Assembly: GCF_014851395.1 (NCBI RefSeq)
Contig: NW_024040040.1
Coordinates: forward strand, 11,098,711-11,162,710
Source of the DNA: Micropterus salmoides
Taxonomy: Eukaryota > Chordata > Actinopteri > Centrarchiformes > Centrarchidae
Direction: 5' to 3'
Length of the DNA: 64,000 nucleotides
Part shown: piece after piece, positions 49,985 to 60,539 of the stretch
How the letters are laid out: each line of letters starts with the position of its first letter
Numbering within the stretch: the first letter of the stretch is position 1
Translations under genes and position numbers: made by a program
The notes under the pieces: model-generated
What the model saw: only the letters and a program-made list of their open reading frames with translations
The model's database searches: none
Told to the model about the DNA's origin: nothing

Positions 49985-50959
49985 AGGAAATGACCTGTCT
50001 CTGTAGTCGTTTCAAGGGAAAGACAGGTGAAATTTGGTAAAGGGATTGTGTTTCTGTGGAAAGAGTCCTGGTATGACAACTTAATTCATAGACCTTTTGA
50101 CAGATGGGCGTAAAAGATAACATGTTTAAGGTTTTAAATAAAATAAAACACCTGGTTTAATTCCTCCCAACATATCCGCAAAGAGCAATTTTCAAAAACA
50201 AATTATGTATTGTTGCTACAACGCAAAACACATAAAAACATTTACATATATGTCTTTCTTTAGAGAGCACCCTGCCCAGGCACTGACGCTGTAAAGATCA
50301 TCAAACCCTCAGATGGAAAACAAATAACATGTGAGGGATCACAGATCACCTCTCGAGCCTTACAGAGGAAAGAAAAGTGCTTGGAAAAGAGTTCAAATTT
50401 GGCTTTTAAGTCACAGTGAATAGATGATCGTTTTACTAGCGTGTGATAAACTCTTCAATCGTTTGAGCCTTAATTAAGTTTTTTAGATTTTCTATGTGGG
50501 CGGAGCGGTTCTCCCCGTGTCGGCGTCGGTTCTCTCTGGGTTCTCCGGCTTCCTCCCACCATCCAAAGACATGCTGACTAGGTTAACTGATGTCTCCAAA
50601 TTTGTCCTTAGGTGTGAGTGGTTGTTTGTCTATGTGTGGCCCTGCAATGGACTGGCAACCTGTCCAGGGTGTACCCCGCCTTTCGCCCGATGTAAGCTGG
50701 GATTGCCCCCGCGACCCTGTACGCAGGATAAGCATTTGACAATGGATGGATGGATATTTCCTATTTGAACGCTGTGATTTTGACCCTTGCCCTCTTCATT
50801 TGTGAGTGCTTGTCACGTTACTTGTAAAGAAGAAGTAAATGTAAAAACGAGAAGAAAAGTGTTACAGTTATTAATTTCTTTTCTCCATAGGCTGCAGGAT
50901 TGAGCCCATCTTCTGGTGCATTGTGGGCATTTTCTATACAAAGCCAACCAATCCAGACG
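49985..50959 (+). repeat. Duplicated ~970-bp segment, copy 1
   Basis: Starts AGGAAATGACCTGTCTCTG and ends AACCAATCCAGACG. The same segment lies in direct orientation at 55480-56448. By eye I count about five substitutions and three or four small indels, most of them in the first 120 bp; the last ~850 bp differ at about two sites. No terminal repeats were seen. Confidence 0.95.
50498..50755 (-). repeat. Dispersed teleost repeat within the duplicated segment, copy 1
   Basis: GGGCGGAGCGG at one end, then CTCCGGCTTCCTCCCACC, CAAAGACATGCTGACTAGGT, CAACCTGTCCAGGGTGTACC and a GGATGGATGGAT tail. This is a very common fish repeat; the 90-residue ORF it carries is not a gene. Confidence 0.75.
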
Positions 50960-53900
50960 AACATCCACTTGTCTCTCGCTGTTAGACTCACATTTATCAC
51001 AAATGGGTTGTGGAAGTAAGGAGCACTTCTTTTCATATGATTTCTTGCCACTCTGTTCCAAGTGGAGGGAGAAGGGAAAAAACTACTGCCTCAGTAGTGA
51101 TGGACTGGCTGCCATGGTACAAAAAAAAAAGGAAAGCCGGTGGTGTTAATCGTAGCATCTTAAAACACAGGACTTGGGCTCTGTCAGTTAAAAGGATCAT
51201 TGTGTGCCTCACACTACATCAAATGCTTAAGTGTGGATTTTTGGAGGCTGACTGGGTAATGTGTTAAAAGTTTAAAAGCTTAATTGTCAAAAATGTATTG
51301 TAAAGGAGCACATATTATACACATTTTTCCTTTCAACTGAAATTATATATAATTATTAGTTTGTGTATGTTTATGTACATCCGCAAAATCACAATTCCTC
51401 TGTTTATGTACTTTTTTTGTTTCACTTGCTTTGGCAATGTAAACGTCCCATGCCAATAAAGTCCCTCTGAACTGAATTGAATTGAATTGAGGGGAGGACT
51501 CTGTTTCATTGCCAAACCCTTAAAAGGCTTCAAAAGCAAACACATCACTTGCTGAATACCAGAAAGCTAGGTCCCTCAAACAAGATTGAGGCCAGGCTTT
51601 TATATAGAAATGTTTACATGGCCATATATATATATATATGTAACATTTTTTCAGAAGCAGACAATATGCTGCTGGCTGCCTGAGCATGAGAGATGGCAGT
51701 ACTATAAAAAAAAACAATTAAGAAATGAAAAACATCTTTTTCCTTTATGGCATGTCTGTCAGGGGTGGTGTTTTTGATTTTTCACTTTGTTTTTTCAGTG
51801 TTTCACATGCAATGGGTAACACGTGGGAACAAAACAGAAATCAACATATCCGTAAACAGCAGAAACAACAGCAAGGACTACTGAATAAACTCAGTCTACT
51901 CCAATGCAGATTGTTGCTGGCCATTCACAACTAAAATACATGCCGTGGGGAACAAGGTTCCTTGCAATACATTAGATAATCTCTCATAAGGAAATATTAA
52001 CGTATCACACCACACTGATAAAGTAGATGGATGTACAGTAAATCAAGCAAAACACGGATGGCGGCATTATACCAAACTTTGCGCCAAGTCTGGTCTTAGG
52101 TGAACACCAAAATCCTGTTCCCGGCAATGCTTAACATTCATTGTAGTCTTACAATCAATTAAGTTATCAGTGGAGGTAATCACTTTCTTATCAACTGTTA
52201 ACGCTTTCGTAATAAGATCATAAAGAATGTTCAACCTCCTGCCACTTAAAATGCAGAACTGAGTTCAAATAACTCCTGATTGGTAGGTAGCAATGAAAGA
52301 GTGTTTGAAGAATATGAAACTCTTCCTGTAATTACTGAAAAGATTTAAATGTGTCATGCTGCAATGCCAGCAGCCCTCCAGTCCCTAAATCTGACATCTG
52401 CACAAGTATATTCAAGTTAGAATTATTGACACAGGGTGCTACGCAATTCAACGACTAAAACTGTCTTTCATCTTAGCCTGCAAGCTAACAAAAGGAAGGT
52501 CTGACATTGATACATTAAGACCTATTTATATACATTCTAAATCTGCAAGTGAGAGCTGACTTTGTTAACCCTTTATTGCTTTTTATTGCTTTTTAAAGCA
52601 CTTTGCAGACTGCAATGTCATGAGGCATCGGTATAGTGTTTCAAAGCTATAATCAAATAATTCTCCTTTCAGGCAAGTGACTAACACTAATGTCAGACTT
52701 CTGTCATATTGTGAGAACAGGACGTTCAGATGGTTTTCATGAAGAAAACTTCTTTTTTAGTGCAGCAAAAACAAAGGTGGTGGCAGGGGGTTGTGGATGA
52801 AGTTTGTGGATAGTTGCATATAGATTTACAGTCAAACATTCTGCTGAATTCCCTTGCAGGGTCACCGCTCAATACATCGGGAGCAGTGCTGCTGCCTCTG
52901 CCAATAGTTGTATTGACTTCCAGTCTGCACTTGACCCATCTTTTTTTGTACATGACACATCTGCAAGACCTTTGCTGCATAATTTATATAAAAAAAAAGG
53001 TGTTACAAAGGGATTCAAACAAAGGAACCGTTTGACTGCCGTTTTTGAGAAAATAAAAGGTTCTTTTTTTATTAAGACTTCCCTTTCAACCCCACATAAC
53101 ATAACTTTTTTCATTTGAGATGTATAATCCTGTTATTTTAAACATCATTACAGATAATTAGTCAGTGATATCAAACCTGATCTTTTACTCATTAACCTAC
53201 ATCTCAGTTGGCTGAAATGATGATTTGGCACCCTGTTCCTGTGCATTATAAAATCCAAAAAATTAAAAGTTTGGCAGGGTGTCAGATAACACTTCTTCAA
53301 GCTCACCTAATCTACTTGCTGATCAAACGTTATTTACTCCCAAAGCATGAATCGCCACAAGCCATGCCTTATTTTGAATACTGTCTGTGCACACTGAACA
53401 TTCTGATGTGAAAACAAGCTTAACATGGCTCCTGACCTTTCTGTAATTACCCTTGGAGTACTTCAAGTCTCTCAAAACTCTCCTGTCTTTTGAGCCCTGG
53501 GAGAGAGTTCTTCTCCCGAAGACGAGTGTGCACATCTGGAGGGAAGCAGAGCAAAGCTGATGTGGCATGTGTTAGCACCCCACCCCTTCCAAAATAAAAG
53601 TAAAAAATCTCAGCGGGGGATTCGGATGCCAAGGGCAAGGATCATATCTGCTGTTTGACGAGACGATCTGCTGAAAACTGCTGAATGGAGAGGTTTTAGA
53701 ATTAGCAGCACGGTTTGTTGTTCTACCCAGTTCTTAATCATTTTGAGAGAGAAGAAAAATAAGTCAGGCCAGAGGGAAGGTCAAGCAGATTTTCCAACAA
53801 GAAACATGGTGGCTTAGCCTGAAAAAATCCTAGGATTCTTTAAGTATGCCTCTCTCGGGGGAAGGATTAAAGTTGAAAGTGTCTCCAAGCATCTCAAAAT

Positions 53901-55479
53901 TGTTAATAATTACATTCACTCCAGGTGACAAAAAAATTTGTCAAACCATGACAAACATGTCACTTAGCGCCACTGGTGACTGCCAATAATGGCTGTTTAG
54001 ATGTGAGTGGCAGAATGGGAGAGGGAAATTGCACGCAATCTTGTAGCACAACACCGCTGCCTGATTGGATGCTATTGATTGGCTTGGTTTTTCCTCTATG
54101 GTGACAGTGCCATGCAAACGATTACTAAAAAGTGTTCGAAAATACAATCACTGTTAAACTATCTGAATTGTTTGGTTTCACAAAGCAATACAATTATCTT
54201 AAAGACAGAGCGTCACAGTCACTCCGGCATGTCAATAACAATATTAAAGCCACAAAATGGACAAAACCATCAGGACAATAACAACATATTCTAAACACGT
54301 ACCTCACACACACACTTTTACACCTTTTATTTTTTACCAAGATGTTCTGCAACTTCTTGGTCACAAGCAGTCTCTTAAAATGAAATATATTTAAAATGTT
54401 GGATAGGAAGAGGATACAATCTCACTACTGCCATGTTCTAAAGAAACCACATGTTTTTTTATTCCACATATTCTTTGTCCTTGTTGAAACCCACCTACAT
54501 TGCCCACAATGCAACTTGACTTCTCACAGTTCAGTCGGAGATTCAGATGCTTTTAGCCTTGAGCCTCAAGCAGCGATGAGGAACGGGCTACAGAGGTCTG
54601 TACGCCTCCAAATTTAAAAAAAAGGTTTTTAACAATCTGACTTTTAGTCTCATGCCCCAACTGACGATGAACCAAGTGACATGACTTGAAGACATTTATC
54701 AGATTTCACACAGCTCCCTCTGGGCTTTTTACAACTTTTTTTTCTCACATATGCAGCTGTACTCCCCAAGACCTGTAAACAGACTTTGGTATTGGTGGAG
54801 ATCTGTTAAGTTTTCATCATTCCTTGCTCAGTGACATGGTGGTACCTCTCAGGGTTTCTGGTTCAGTAACTCACTGTGTGTCTATGGGGAACTGTAAAGT
54901 GCCCTTTCTTAAATCCTGCTTTGGACAGACGTATTTCTCTTGGGGGATCAATACGTGGAACTCAAAATGGAGCATGACTGGGATCAGTTTAAAATCAAGT
55001 TGATATAGCGAGGGATCAGTCAGTCGTATGGTCCCAGATGATCTGGTGCTTGTCATTGAGTTTAATGGTCATACTATTGTACCCGTGTGTTTTGTGTTGC
55101 ATTCTATATTGTAAAGACCATCTAGGGGCATTGCAAACTAGTTCAGGCTATGCAAGCTATGGTATGTGGCATTGGTTCATGTTATATACTTGTCCCTATT
55201 AAAACAAACACTATATATACACTACATACATGCCTTCACCTTGACTGCATGTGCTACTTGGACTCGAAACTGAGTTGTGTTGTTTGCCCGGCGACCATGT
55301 GTGCAAGTGACGTATGAGCTGCTATGGTCTCACGTCACACTAATGCAATTAGACAGTATCTGTATCACATCACGGTGCTGAGCCCCATGCAATCATTCCT
55401 TACAGTACATTAAACTATATTATTCTCATTGGTGAGAGAAATACTATTGATGTTGTACTTAAGTTAAAGTACTGAAAAT
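50960..55479. other. Unassigned intergenic stretch
   Basis: No gene supported apart from the LINE tail at 51400-51493. Its end (55420-55479) resembles half of a 'TACTTAAGTAAA' type repeat that continues after copy 2 of the duplication. Confidence 0.4.
51400..51493 (+). mobile_element. LINE 3' tail with TTGAA repeats
   Basis: TTGCTTTGGCAATGTAAACG, then CATGCCAATAAAG and a (TTGAA)n-type tail, as seen at the 3' ends of some fish LINE copies. Confidence 0.6.
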
Positions 55480-56448
55480 AGGAAATGACCTGTCTCTGTA
55501 GTCGTTTCAAGTAGGGAAAGACAGGTGAAAAGGGATCGTGTTTCTGTGGAAAGAGTCCTGGTATGACTACTTAATTCATAGACCTTTTGACAGATGGGCG
55601 TAAAAGATAACAAGTTAAGGTTTTAAATAAAATAAAACACCTGGTTTAATTCCTCCCAACATATCCGCAAAGAGCAATTTTCAAAAACAAATTATGTATT
55701 GTTGCTACAACGCAAAACACATAAAAACATTTACATATATGTCTTTCTTTAGAGAGCACCCTGCCCAGGCACTGACGCTGTAAAGATCATCAAACCCTCA
55801 GATGGAAAACAAATAACATGTGAGGGATCACAGATCACCTCTCGAGCCTTACAGAGGAAAGAAAAGTGCTTGGAAAAGAGTTCAAATTTGGCTTTTAAGT
55901 CACAGTGAATAGATGATCGTTTTACTAGCGTGTGATAAACTCTTCAATCGTTTGAGCCTTAATTAAGTTTTTTAGATTTTCTATGTGGGCGGAGCGGTTC
56001 TCCCCGTGTCGGCGTCGGTTCTCTCTGGGTTCTCCGGCTTCCTCCCACCATCCAAAGACATGCTGACTAGGTTAACTGATGTCTCCAAATTTGTCCTTAG
56101 GTGTGAGTGGTTGTTTGTCTATGTGTGGCCCTGCAATGGACTAGCAACCTGTCCAGGGTGTACCCCGCCTTTCGCCCGATGTAAGCTGGGATTGCCCCCG
56201 CGACCCTGTACGCAGGATAAGCATTTGACAATGGATGGATGGATATTTCCTATTTGAACGCTGTGATTTTGACCCTTGCCCTCTTCATTTGTGAGTGCTT
56301 GTCACGTTACTTGTAAAGAAGAAGTAAATGTAAAAACGAGAAGAAAAGTGTTACAGTTATTAATTTCTTTTCTCCATAGGCTGCAGGATTGAGCCCATCT
56401 TCTGGTGCATTGTGGGCATTTTCTATCCAAAGCCAACCAATCCAGACG
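55480..56448 (+). repeat. Duplicated ~970-bp segment, copy 2
   Basis: Direct copy of 49985-50959. Its flanks (TTGTACTTAAG before, ACAAGTACAGTACTTCAGTA after) look like two halves of one dispersed repeat, so copy 2 appears to be the insertion and copy 1 or another locus the source. Confidence 0.95.
55987..56244 (-). repeat. Dispersed teleost repeat within the duplicated segment, copy 2
   Basis: Same as 50498-50755 except for one visible substitution (CTGGCAACC to CTAGCAACC). Confidence 0.75.
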
Positions 56449-56930
56449 TGGCACAAGTACAGTACTTCAGTAAATGTACGTATTACATTCCAACACTGGT
56501 TATTTTTGTGGTTTTAGCCCTTTGGTTTTATGTCACATGCCATGAAGACACTGAAAATATCCTGTGTGCGCTCTGTTTAACGCTATGGAGACAAAGTCAT
56601 CTGATAAAAGAGACAGAGGCAAGTGGGGGGAAAAAACAAGATTGGATGGACAGAAAGAGAGACACAAAGTGAAACAAGGGAACAAATTAAGGAGCCAGAC
56701 AAGCCAACAGGTAGGCAGACCGGTTGACAAGCAACAGCAGAAAAAAAGCATACAGACAGACAGACAGGTAGGTAGGTGGGTAGGGAGAAATCATAACCAT
56801 TCAATGGACCATAATGGGAGTGCTTTACAGCCCTATGTAGGTGGTCCTAATGATGTTTTCCTTATTGCAAGCACCACTGATGCTTTCCTGGATTCTCCGG
56901 ACTCCCATTGTTTTGGTATCTTATTGTACT

Positions 56931-56935
56931 GTGTG

Positions 56936-56973
<38 letters not shown>

Positions 56974-56986
56974 TCAGAGAGAGAGA
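56931..56986 (+). repeat. (GT)n then (GA)n microsatellite
   Basis: About 20 GT units with one GC interruption, followed by TCTCAGAGAGAGAGAG. Confidence 0.95.
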
Positions 56987-57057
56987 GGATATTTAACTTA
57001 GCATCCCATTTTCGGTCCTGCTCTTAATTCCAACTGAACACTGCAGATGGAGGAGGG

Positions 57058-57062
57058 TGTGT

Positions 57063-57093
<31 letters not shown>

Positions 57094-57096
57094 GGG
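57058..57096 (+). repeat. (GT)n followed by a run of 20 G
   Basis: About nine GT units lead directly into an uninterrupted G20 at 57077-57096. It lies about 1.3 kb upstream of the slitrk1 start codon. Such a tract can form a G-quadruplex and is prone to sequencing error. Confidence 0.95.
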
Positions 57097-57596
57097 CAAT
57101 GGTGGACAAGTACCTCAACTCTCATGTGCACCCCCCCTCAGCTGATGTAATACTCTCCAACTATGGAGAATAACACGAATCGATATCAGATGAGAATCTG
57201 TTCAAACCACTTCCCCCTTTTCTTTCAGTTGTAGATCTATTTTTGCAAAGGACTTTATATTTCGGGGGGAGGAAAAAAATGAAAGAAAAACGTCACGCAC
57301 ACATGCGCATATAGGGTGCCACACTGACGCATCGTTTGTTGTATAGTCAACTATTTTTTGCTGGACTGAGGCATGCCTGTAGCGAATTGTTGTTTTTACC
57401 GCATTCAACAGTGTTTTCAAAGCAAGGGGCGAAAGTCAAGACTGGAACAGTGGAGGCTTGTAGCGCGAAAAGGAGAGAGATCCGCTTTATCCTTTAAGAA
57501 TAAGGGGGGTAATTTCACGCTTTGAACTGAGGTATCACCATCCTAATGTGAAATCTCACCAGTGTTCTCGACGATGCCGACTTGGACACTTTTACT

Positions 57597-57716
57597 ATGG
57601 AGCTGCGAGCTTTGAGAGTGAAAACACGAATTTACAGTAGGAGTCTGGCTCGGTGGCAGAAACCTCTTTTTGCGGTTATGGAGGGAAATAACCAACACAT
57701 CAAAAAGTGTGATTAA
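57597..57716 (+). promoter_or_regulatory. Upstream ORF, 39 codons
   Basis: ATG at 57597, stop TAA at 57714. Rich in Arg/Lys. A 13-codon uORF (57573-57614) overlaps it and a start-stop ATGTGA lies at 57546. Whether these are in the mRNA depends on the unknown start site. Confidence 0.35.
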
Positions 57717-57956
57717 AAAAAAATCTCACCCCTATATGTGGATTGATTTCCCCCCCTTGCTCTCTCTTCTCGGCATTCCCTCAGTCAGTCGACGGATTTT
57801 TGCCATTACAGCTCAGTAGAGGGTGTCAGATTATTCTTAGAGCACCGCGCTAGGATGAACACTGTCTCCGCATCCCTCTTTTTGTGATCTCCCCGAATCG
57901 CCACAAAAAAAAGGGGGTGAACGAGCGAGACAAGACGCCGAAGGATGTAAGGGGGG

Positions 57957-58124
57957 ATGCGGGTGTTTTGCAGCCGTGGGATCGCCTCTGAAGCTCCAGC
58001 GCAGGGTGTGAATTCAGCACCAGGGGTAGAGGGAACAGCTCCCGACGCCGCAACACGCAGCACGATTCGGCGAGAAGAAGGCACGGATTTGTTAATTGTT
58101 TTCCCCTGCCAAGGTCAGTCTTAG
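57957..58124 (+). promoter_or_regulatory. Upstream ORF, 55 codons
   Basis: ATG at 57957, stop TAG at 58122. A start-stop ATGTAA precedes it at 57945. The ORF crosses the candidate splice donor at 58114. Confidence 0.35.
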
Positions 58125-58152
58125 AAGAACTGAGAGAAAAAAAAGCCAAAAG

Positions 58153-58233
58153 ATGTGTTGGACTCTACTGTTACTGGCTGTTTTTGATATTTATCATAAA
58201 CACGCGGAGGCTCTGAGGATTCAGTCGATGTGA
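58153..58233 (+). promoter_or_regulatory. Upstream ORF, 26 codons, hydrophobic start
   Basis: ATG at 58153 (AAGATGT, A at -3), peptide beginning MCWTLLLLAVF, stop TGA at 58231. It lies 190 bp before the main start. Confidence 0.4.
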
Positions 58234-58244
58234 AAGAGACGTTT

Positions 58245-58337
58245 ATGTGGTCATTTTCGAACTGGAAGTCTGGACACAAGTGCAGGTTAGATGCAGCATG
58301 GATCTGTTCTAAAACGACTGCCTTATCCTCTCCCTAA
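58245..58337 (+). promoter_or_regulatory. Upstream ORF, 30 codons
   Basis: ATG at 58245, stop TAA at 58335. An overlapping 34-codon uORF in another frame starts at 58291 and stops at 58393. Confidence 0.35.
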
Positions 58338-58381
58338 ATGTCTATATCTTATTTTTTGCCCCCTGTATACTAAATTCACAG
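58286..58381 (+). other. Candidate 5' UTR intron (alternative donor at 58114)
   Basis: A pyrimidine-rich stretch ending in TTCACAG at 58381 looks like a splice acceptor. Possible donors are CAG/GTTAG (intron from 58286, 96 bp) and AAG/GTCAGT (intron from 58114, 268 bp). Family knowledge says SLITRK coding regions are single-exon but some genes have non-coding 5' exons. This is speculative without RNA data. Confidence 0.25.
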
Positions 58382-58403
58382 CTCGTATGTCTTGAAACCG
58401 GGA

Positions 58404-58421
58404 ATGAATTGTCCACGTTGA
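58404..58421 (+). promoter_or_regulatory. Five-codon upstream ORF ending 3 bases before the main ATG
   Basis: ATG at 58404 encodes MNCPR and stops at TGA 58419-58421, in the same frame as the main ORF. This stop rules out any N-terminal extension of the protein and fixes its start at 58425. Confidence 0.6.
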
Positions 58422-58424
58422 AAA

Positions 58425-60539
58425 ATGCTGCTTTGGATTGTTCTGCTGAATGCGGCTCTTTGTGTTGCTAGTGGAAATGTTACAAGGGACGTTTGTAAGG
58501 AGCAGATATGCTCATGCAACGAGATAGAGGGAGATCTGCACATAGACTGCGAAAAAAGGAGCTTCACCACTCTGCAGCATTTGACTGGCCCCAGCTCGCA
58601 GTTTTATCACCTGCTGTTGCACGGGAATTCTCTATCCAGGCTATTTCCCAACGAGTTCGCCAACTTTTACAATGCTGTGAGCCTGCATTTGGAAAACAAT
58701 GGCTTGCACGACATTGTCCCCGGCGCCTTCCTGGGGCTGCAGCTGGTGAAAAGGCTGCACATCAATAACAATAAGATAAGATCATTTAGGAAGAGTACAT
58801 TTCTGGGGTTAGACGACTTGGAATATCTCCAAGCTGATTTTAATCTACTAAGGGATATTGACCCCGCTGTTTTCAGGGACCTAAATAAACTTGAAGTGTT
58901 AATTCTTAACGACAACCTCATCAGTGCACTACCTATAAACGTGTTTCAACATGTGCCCATTACGCATCTCGACCTGCGGGGGAACCGAATCAAAACGTTG
59001 CCTTATGAGGGAATCCTTGAACAAATACCGGGCATTGCGGAGGTTTTGTTGGAGGATAACCCGTGGGACTGTAACTGCGACCTGGTTTCTCTTAAGGAAT
59101 GGCTGGAGAACATACCGCATAACGCGCTTATTGGGAGGGTGATATGCGAGGCTCCCACCAGGCTGCAAGGGAGCGACTTAAACGAGACGTCAGAAGCGGA
59201 GCTGTGCCCTTCACAGAGCGGCGGCGTAGACACCAGCCTGGTCGCCCCTCCCACCCAGGAGGAGATCTCGGAGACCGCGGCCCATGGCCCGCGTCCCACG
59301 CCTTACAAGCCCAACGGAGACGCCAGCGGGCCCCCGACGCCTGGCGGCCACGGACCCAAGAGCCGCTCCAAATCTCGTGAGAACTGGCAGCTGAAAACTA
59401 AGCCCACTCCGGTGCTGACAGGTGTGAACGGGGACAGAGAGCAGCTGCACAACGTGACGTGCCCCCAGCCCTGCAACTGCAAGCTGGTCGGCTCCAGACA
59501 GGGACTGGGGGTCAACTGCGAGGGCAAAAAGATCGAGAGCTTATCCAACCTCAAGCCTAAGCCCTTGGCCGCTCACGAACTGAACATGAGAGATAACAAC
59601 ATACACGCAGTGAAAAAGAACCAGCTGCTCGGCTACTCCAGCCTCAACCTGCTTGATCTGGGTGGGAACAACATCAAGGTGATTGACAACGGCACTTTCC
59701 AAAACCAGAGCGAGCTGAGATGGCTGTATATGGATAAGAACTACCTGGATACGCTGATAGCAGAGATGTTCGTGGGCCTTGTGAATCTGGAATATCTCAG
59801 TTTGGAATACAACGACATCCAGCTGATAGTGGCAGGTGCATTCGGCCCCATGCCAAATCTGAGGGTTCTGTTCCTCAATAACAACTTGCTGAAATCTTTA
59901 CCCGTGGATGCTTTCCTTGGGATTTCTTTATCCAAAATTAGTCTGCATAATAATTATTTCCCCTATCTCCCCGTGGCTGGCGTGTTAGACCAGCTCAATT
60001 CAATCATACAGATCGATCTGCACGGGAATCCGTGGGATTGCTCGTGCAACATCGTGCCCTTCAAGCAGTGGACGGAAAAACTCGGGGCCGATGTGATAGT
60101 GAGCGATCTCAAGTGCGAGTCCCCGGAAGAGTTTTGGAAACGAGATTTCCGCTACGTCCGGAACGACCTCATGTGCCCCAAACTCTATGACAGAACCTCT
60201 CCCACCTCCCTGGCCAAAAACAGCACTTTCACCCTGGACTCGGGGACGCGTTCGAACTCTTATTTGGAGCCGAACAGGGTCTCCATCTCGGTGCTCGTCC
60301 CCGGGTTGCTGTTGGTGTTTGTCACGTCGGCTTTCACTGTTGTAGGAATGCTTGTGTTCATTTTGCGGAATCGAAAGAGATCAAAGCGGAGGGACGGGAA
60401 TTCTTCCGCCTCCGAGATCAATTCCTTACAGACAGTGTGTGACTCGTCTTATTGGCACAGCGGGCCTTATAACGCAGACGGGAGCGCGCACCGGGGCTTC
60501 GACTGCAGCACGCATCTCTCCACGACAAATGATGCGTAA
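58425..60539 (+). CDS. slitrk1: SLIT and NTRK-like protein 1 (SLITRK1)
   Basis: A 704-residue type I membrane protein of the synapse; mammalian SLITRK1 has about 696. The family promotes synapse formation by binding presynaptic LAR-type receptor phosphatases and affects neurite outgrowth. Residues 1-17 are a signal peptide. The first leucine-rich block has an N-cap (Cys24, 29, 31, 42), repeats at about 61-212 and a C-cap (NPWDCNCDL; Cys216, 218, 241, 261). A Pro/Gly-rich linker at 262-345 leads to the second block: N-cap Cys346, 350, 352, 365, repeats about 381-534, C-cap Cys539, 541, 564, 584. A membrane helix at about 619-647 (SVLVPGLLLVFVTSAFTVVG) is followed by RNRKRSKRR and a 57-residue tail with SASEINSLQTVCDSSYWH. 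N-glycosylation sites include N18, N253, N343, N422, N427 and N599. The short tail without Trk-like tyrosines separates SLITRK1 from SLITRK2-6. Single exon; A at -3; an in-frame stop 3 bases upstream fixes the start. The last ~15 residues differ from mammals. Confidence 0.97.
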   Translation: MLLWIVLLNAALCVASGNVTRDVCKEQICSCNEIEGDLHIDCEKRSFTTLQHLTGPSSQFYHLLLHGNSLSRLFPNEFANFYNAVSLHLENNGLHDIVPGAFLGLQLVKRLHINNNKIRSFRKSTFLGLDDLEYLQADFNLLRDIDPAVFRDLNKLEVLILNDNLISALPINVFQHVPITHLDLRGNRIKTLPYEGILEQIPGIAEVLLEDNPWDCNCDLVSLKEWLENIPHNALIGRVICEAPTRLQGSDLNETSEAELCPSQSGGVDTSLVAPPTQEEISETAAHGPRPTPYKPNGDASGPPTPGGHGPKSRSKSRENWQLKTKPTPVLTGVNGDREQLHNVTCPQPCNCKLVGSRQGLGVNCEGKKIESLSNLKPKPLAAHELNMRDNNIHAVKKNQLLGYSSLNLLDLGGNNIKVIDNGTFQNQSELRWLYMDKNYLDTLIAEMFVGLVNLEYLSLEYNDIQLIVAGAFGPMPNLRVLFLNNNLLKSLPVDAFLGISLSKISLHNNYFPYLPVAGVLDQLNSIIQIDLHGNPWDCSCNIVPFKQWTEKLGADVIVSDLKCESPEEFWKRDFRYVRNDLMCPKLYDRTSPTSLAKNSTFTLDSGTRSNSYLEPNRVSISVLVPGLLLVFVTSAFTVVGMLVFILRNRKRSKRRDGNSSASEINSLQTVCDSSYWHSGPYNADGSAHRGFDCSTHLSTTNDA

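Larger units (their letters stand above)
57230..58424 (+). promoter_or_regulatory. slitrk1: CpG-rich slitrk1 promoter and leader region
   Basis: From about 57230 the sequence changes from AT-rich to a mix with many CpGs (for example 57460-57480, 57840-58080), in line with a CpG-type promoter. No TATA box or transcription start can be fixed. The leader that would precede the coding exon holds several upstream ORFs and candidate splice sites, listed separately. Confidence 0.5.

Noticed and set aside
50496..50768. 90-residue ORF, present again unchanged at 55985-56257
   Set aside because: It is read-through of a dispersed fish repeat with a GGAT tail inside the duplicated segment; identity between copies reflects recent DNA duplication, not protein selection.
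58929..59450. Several ORFs antisense to slitrk1
   Set aside because: They are shadows of the GC-rich coding exon; no start context or known motif.
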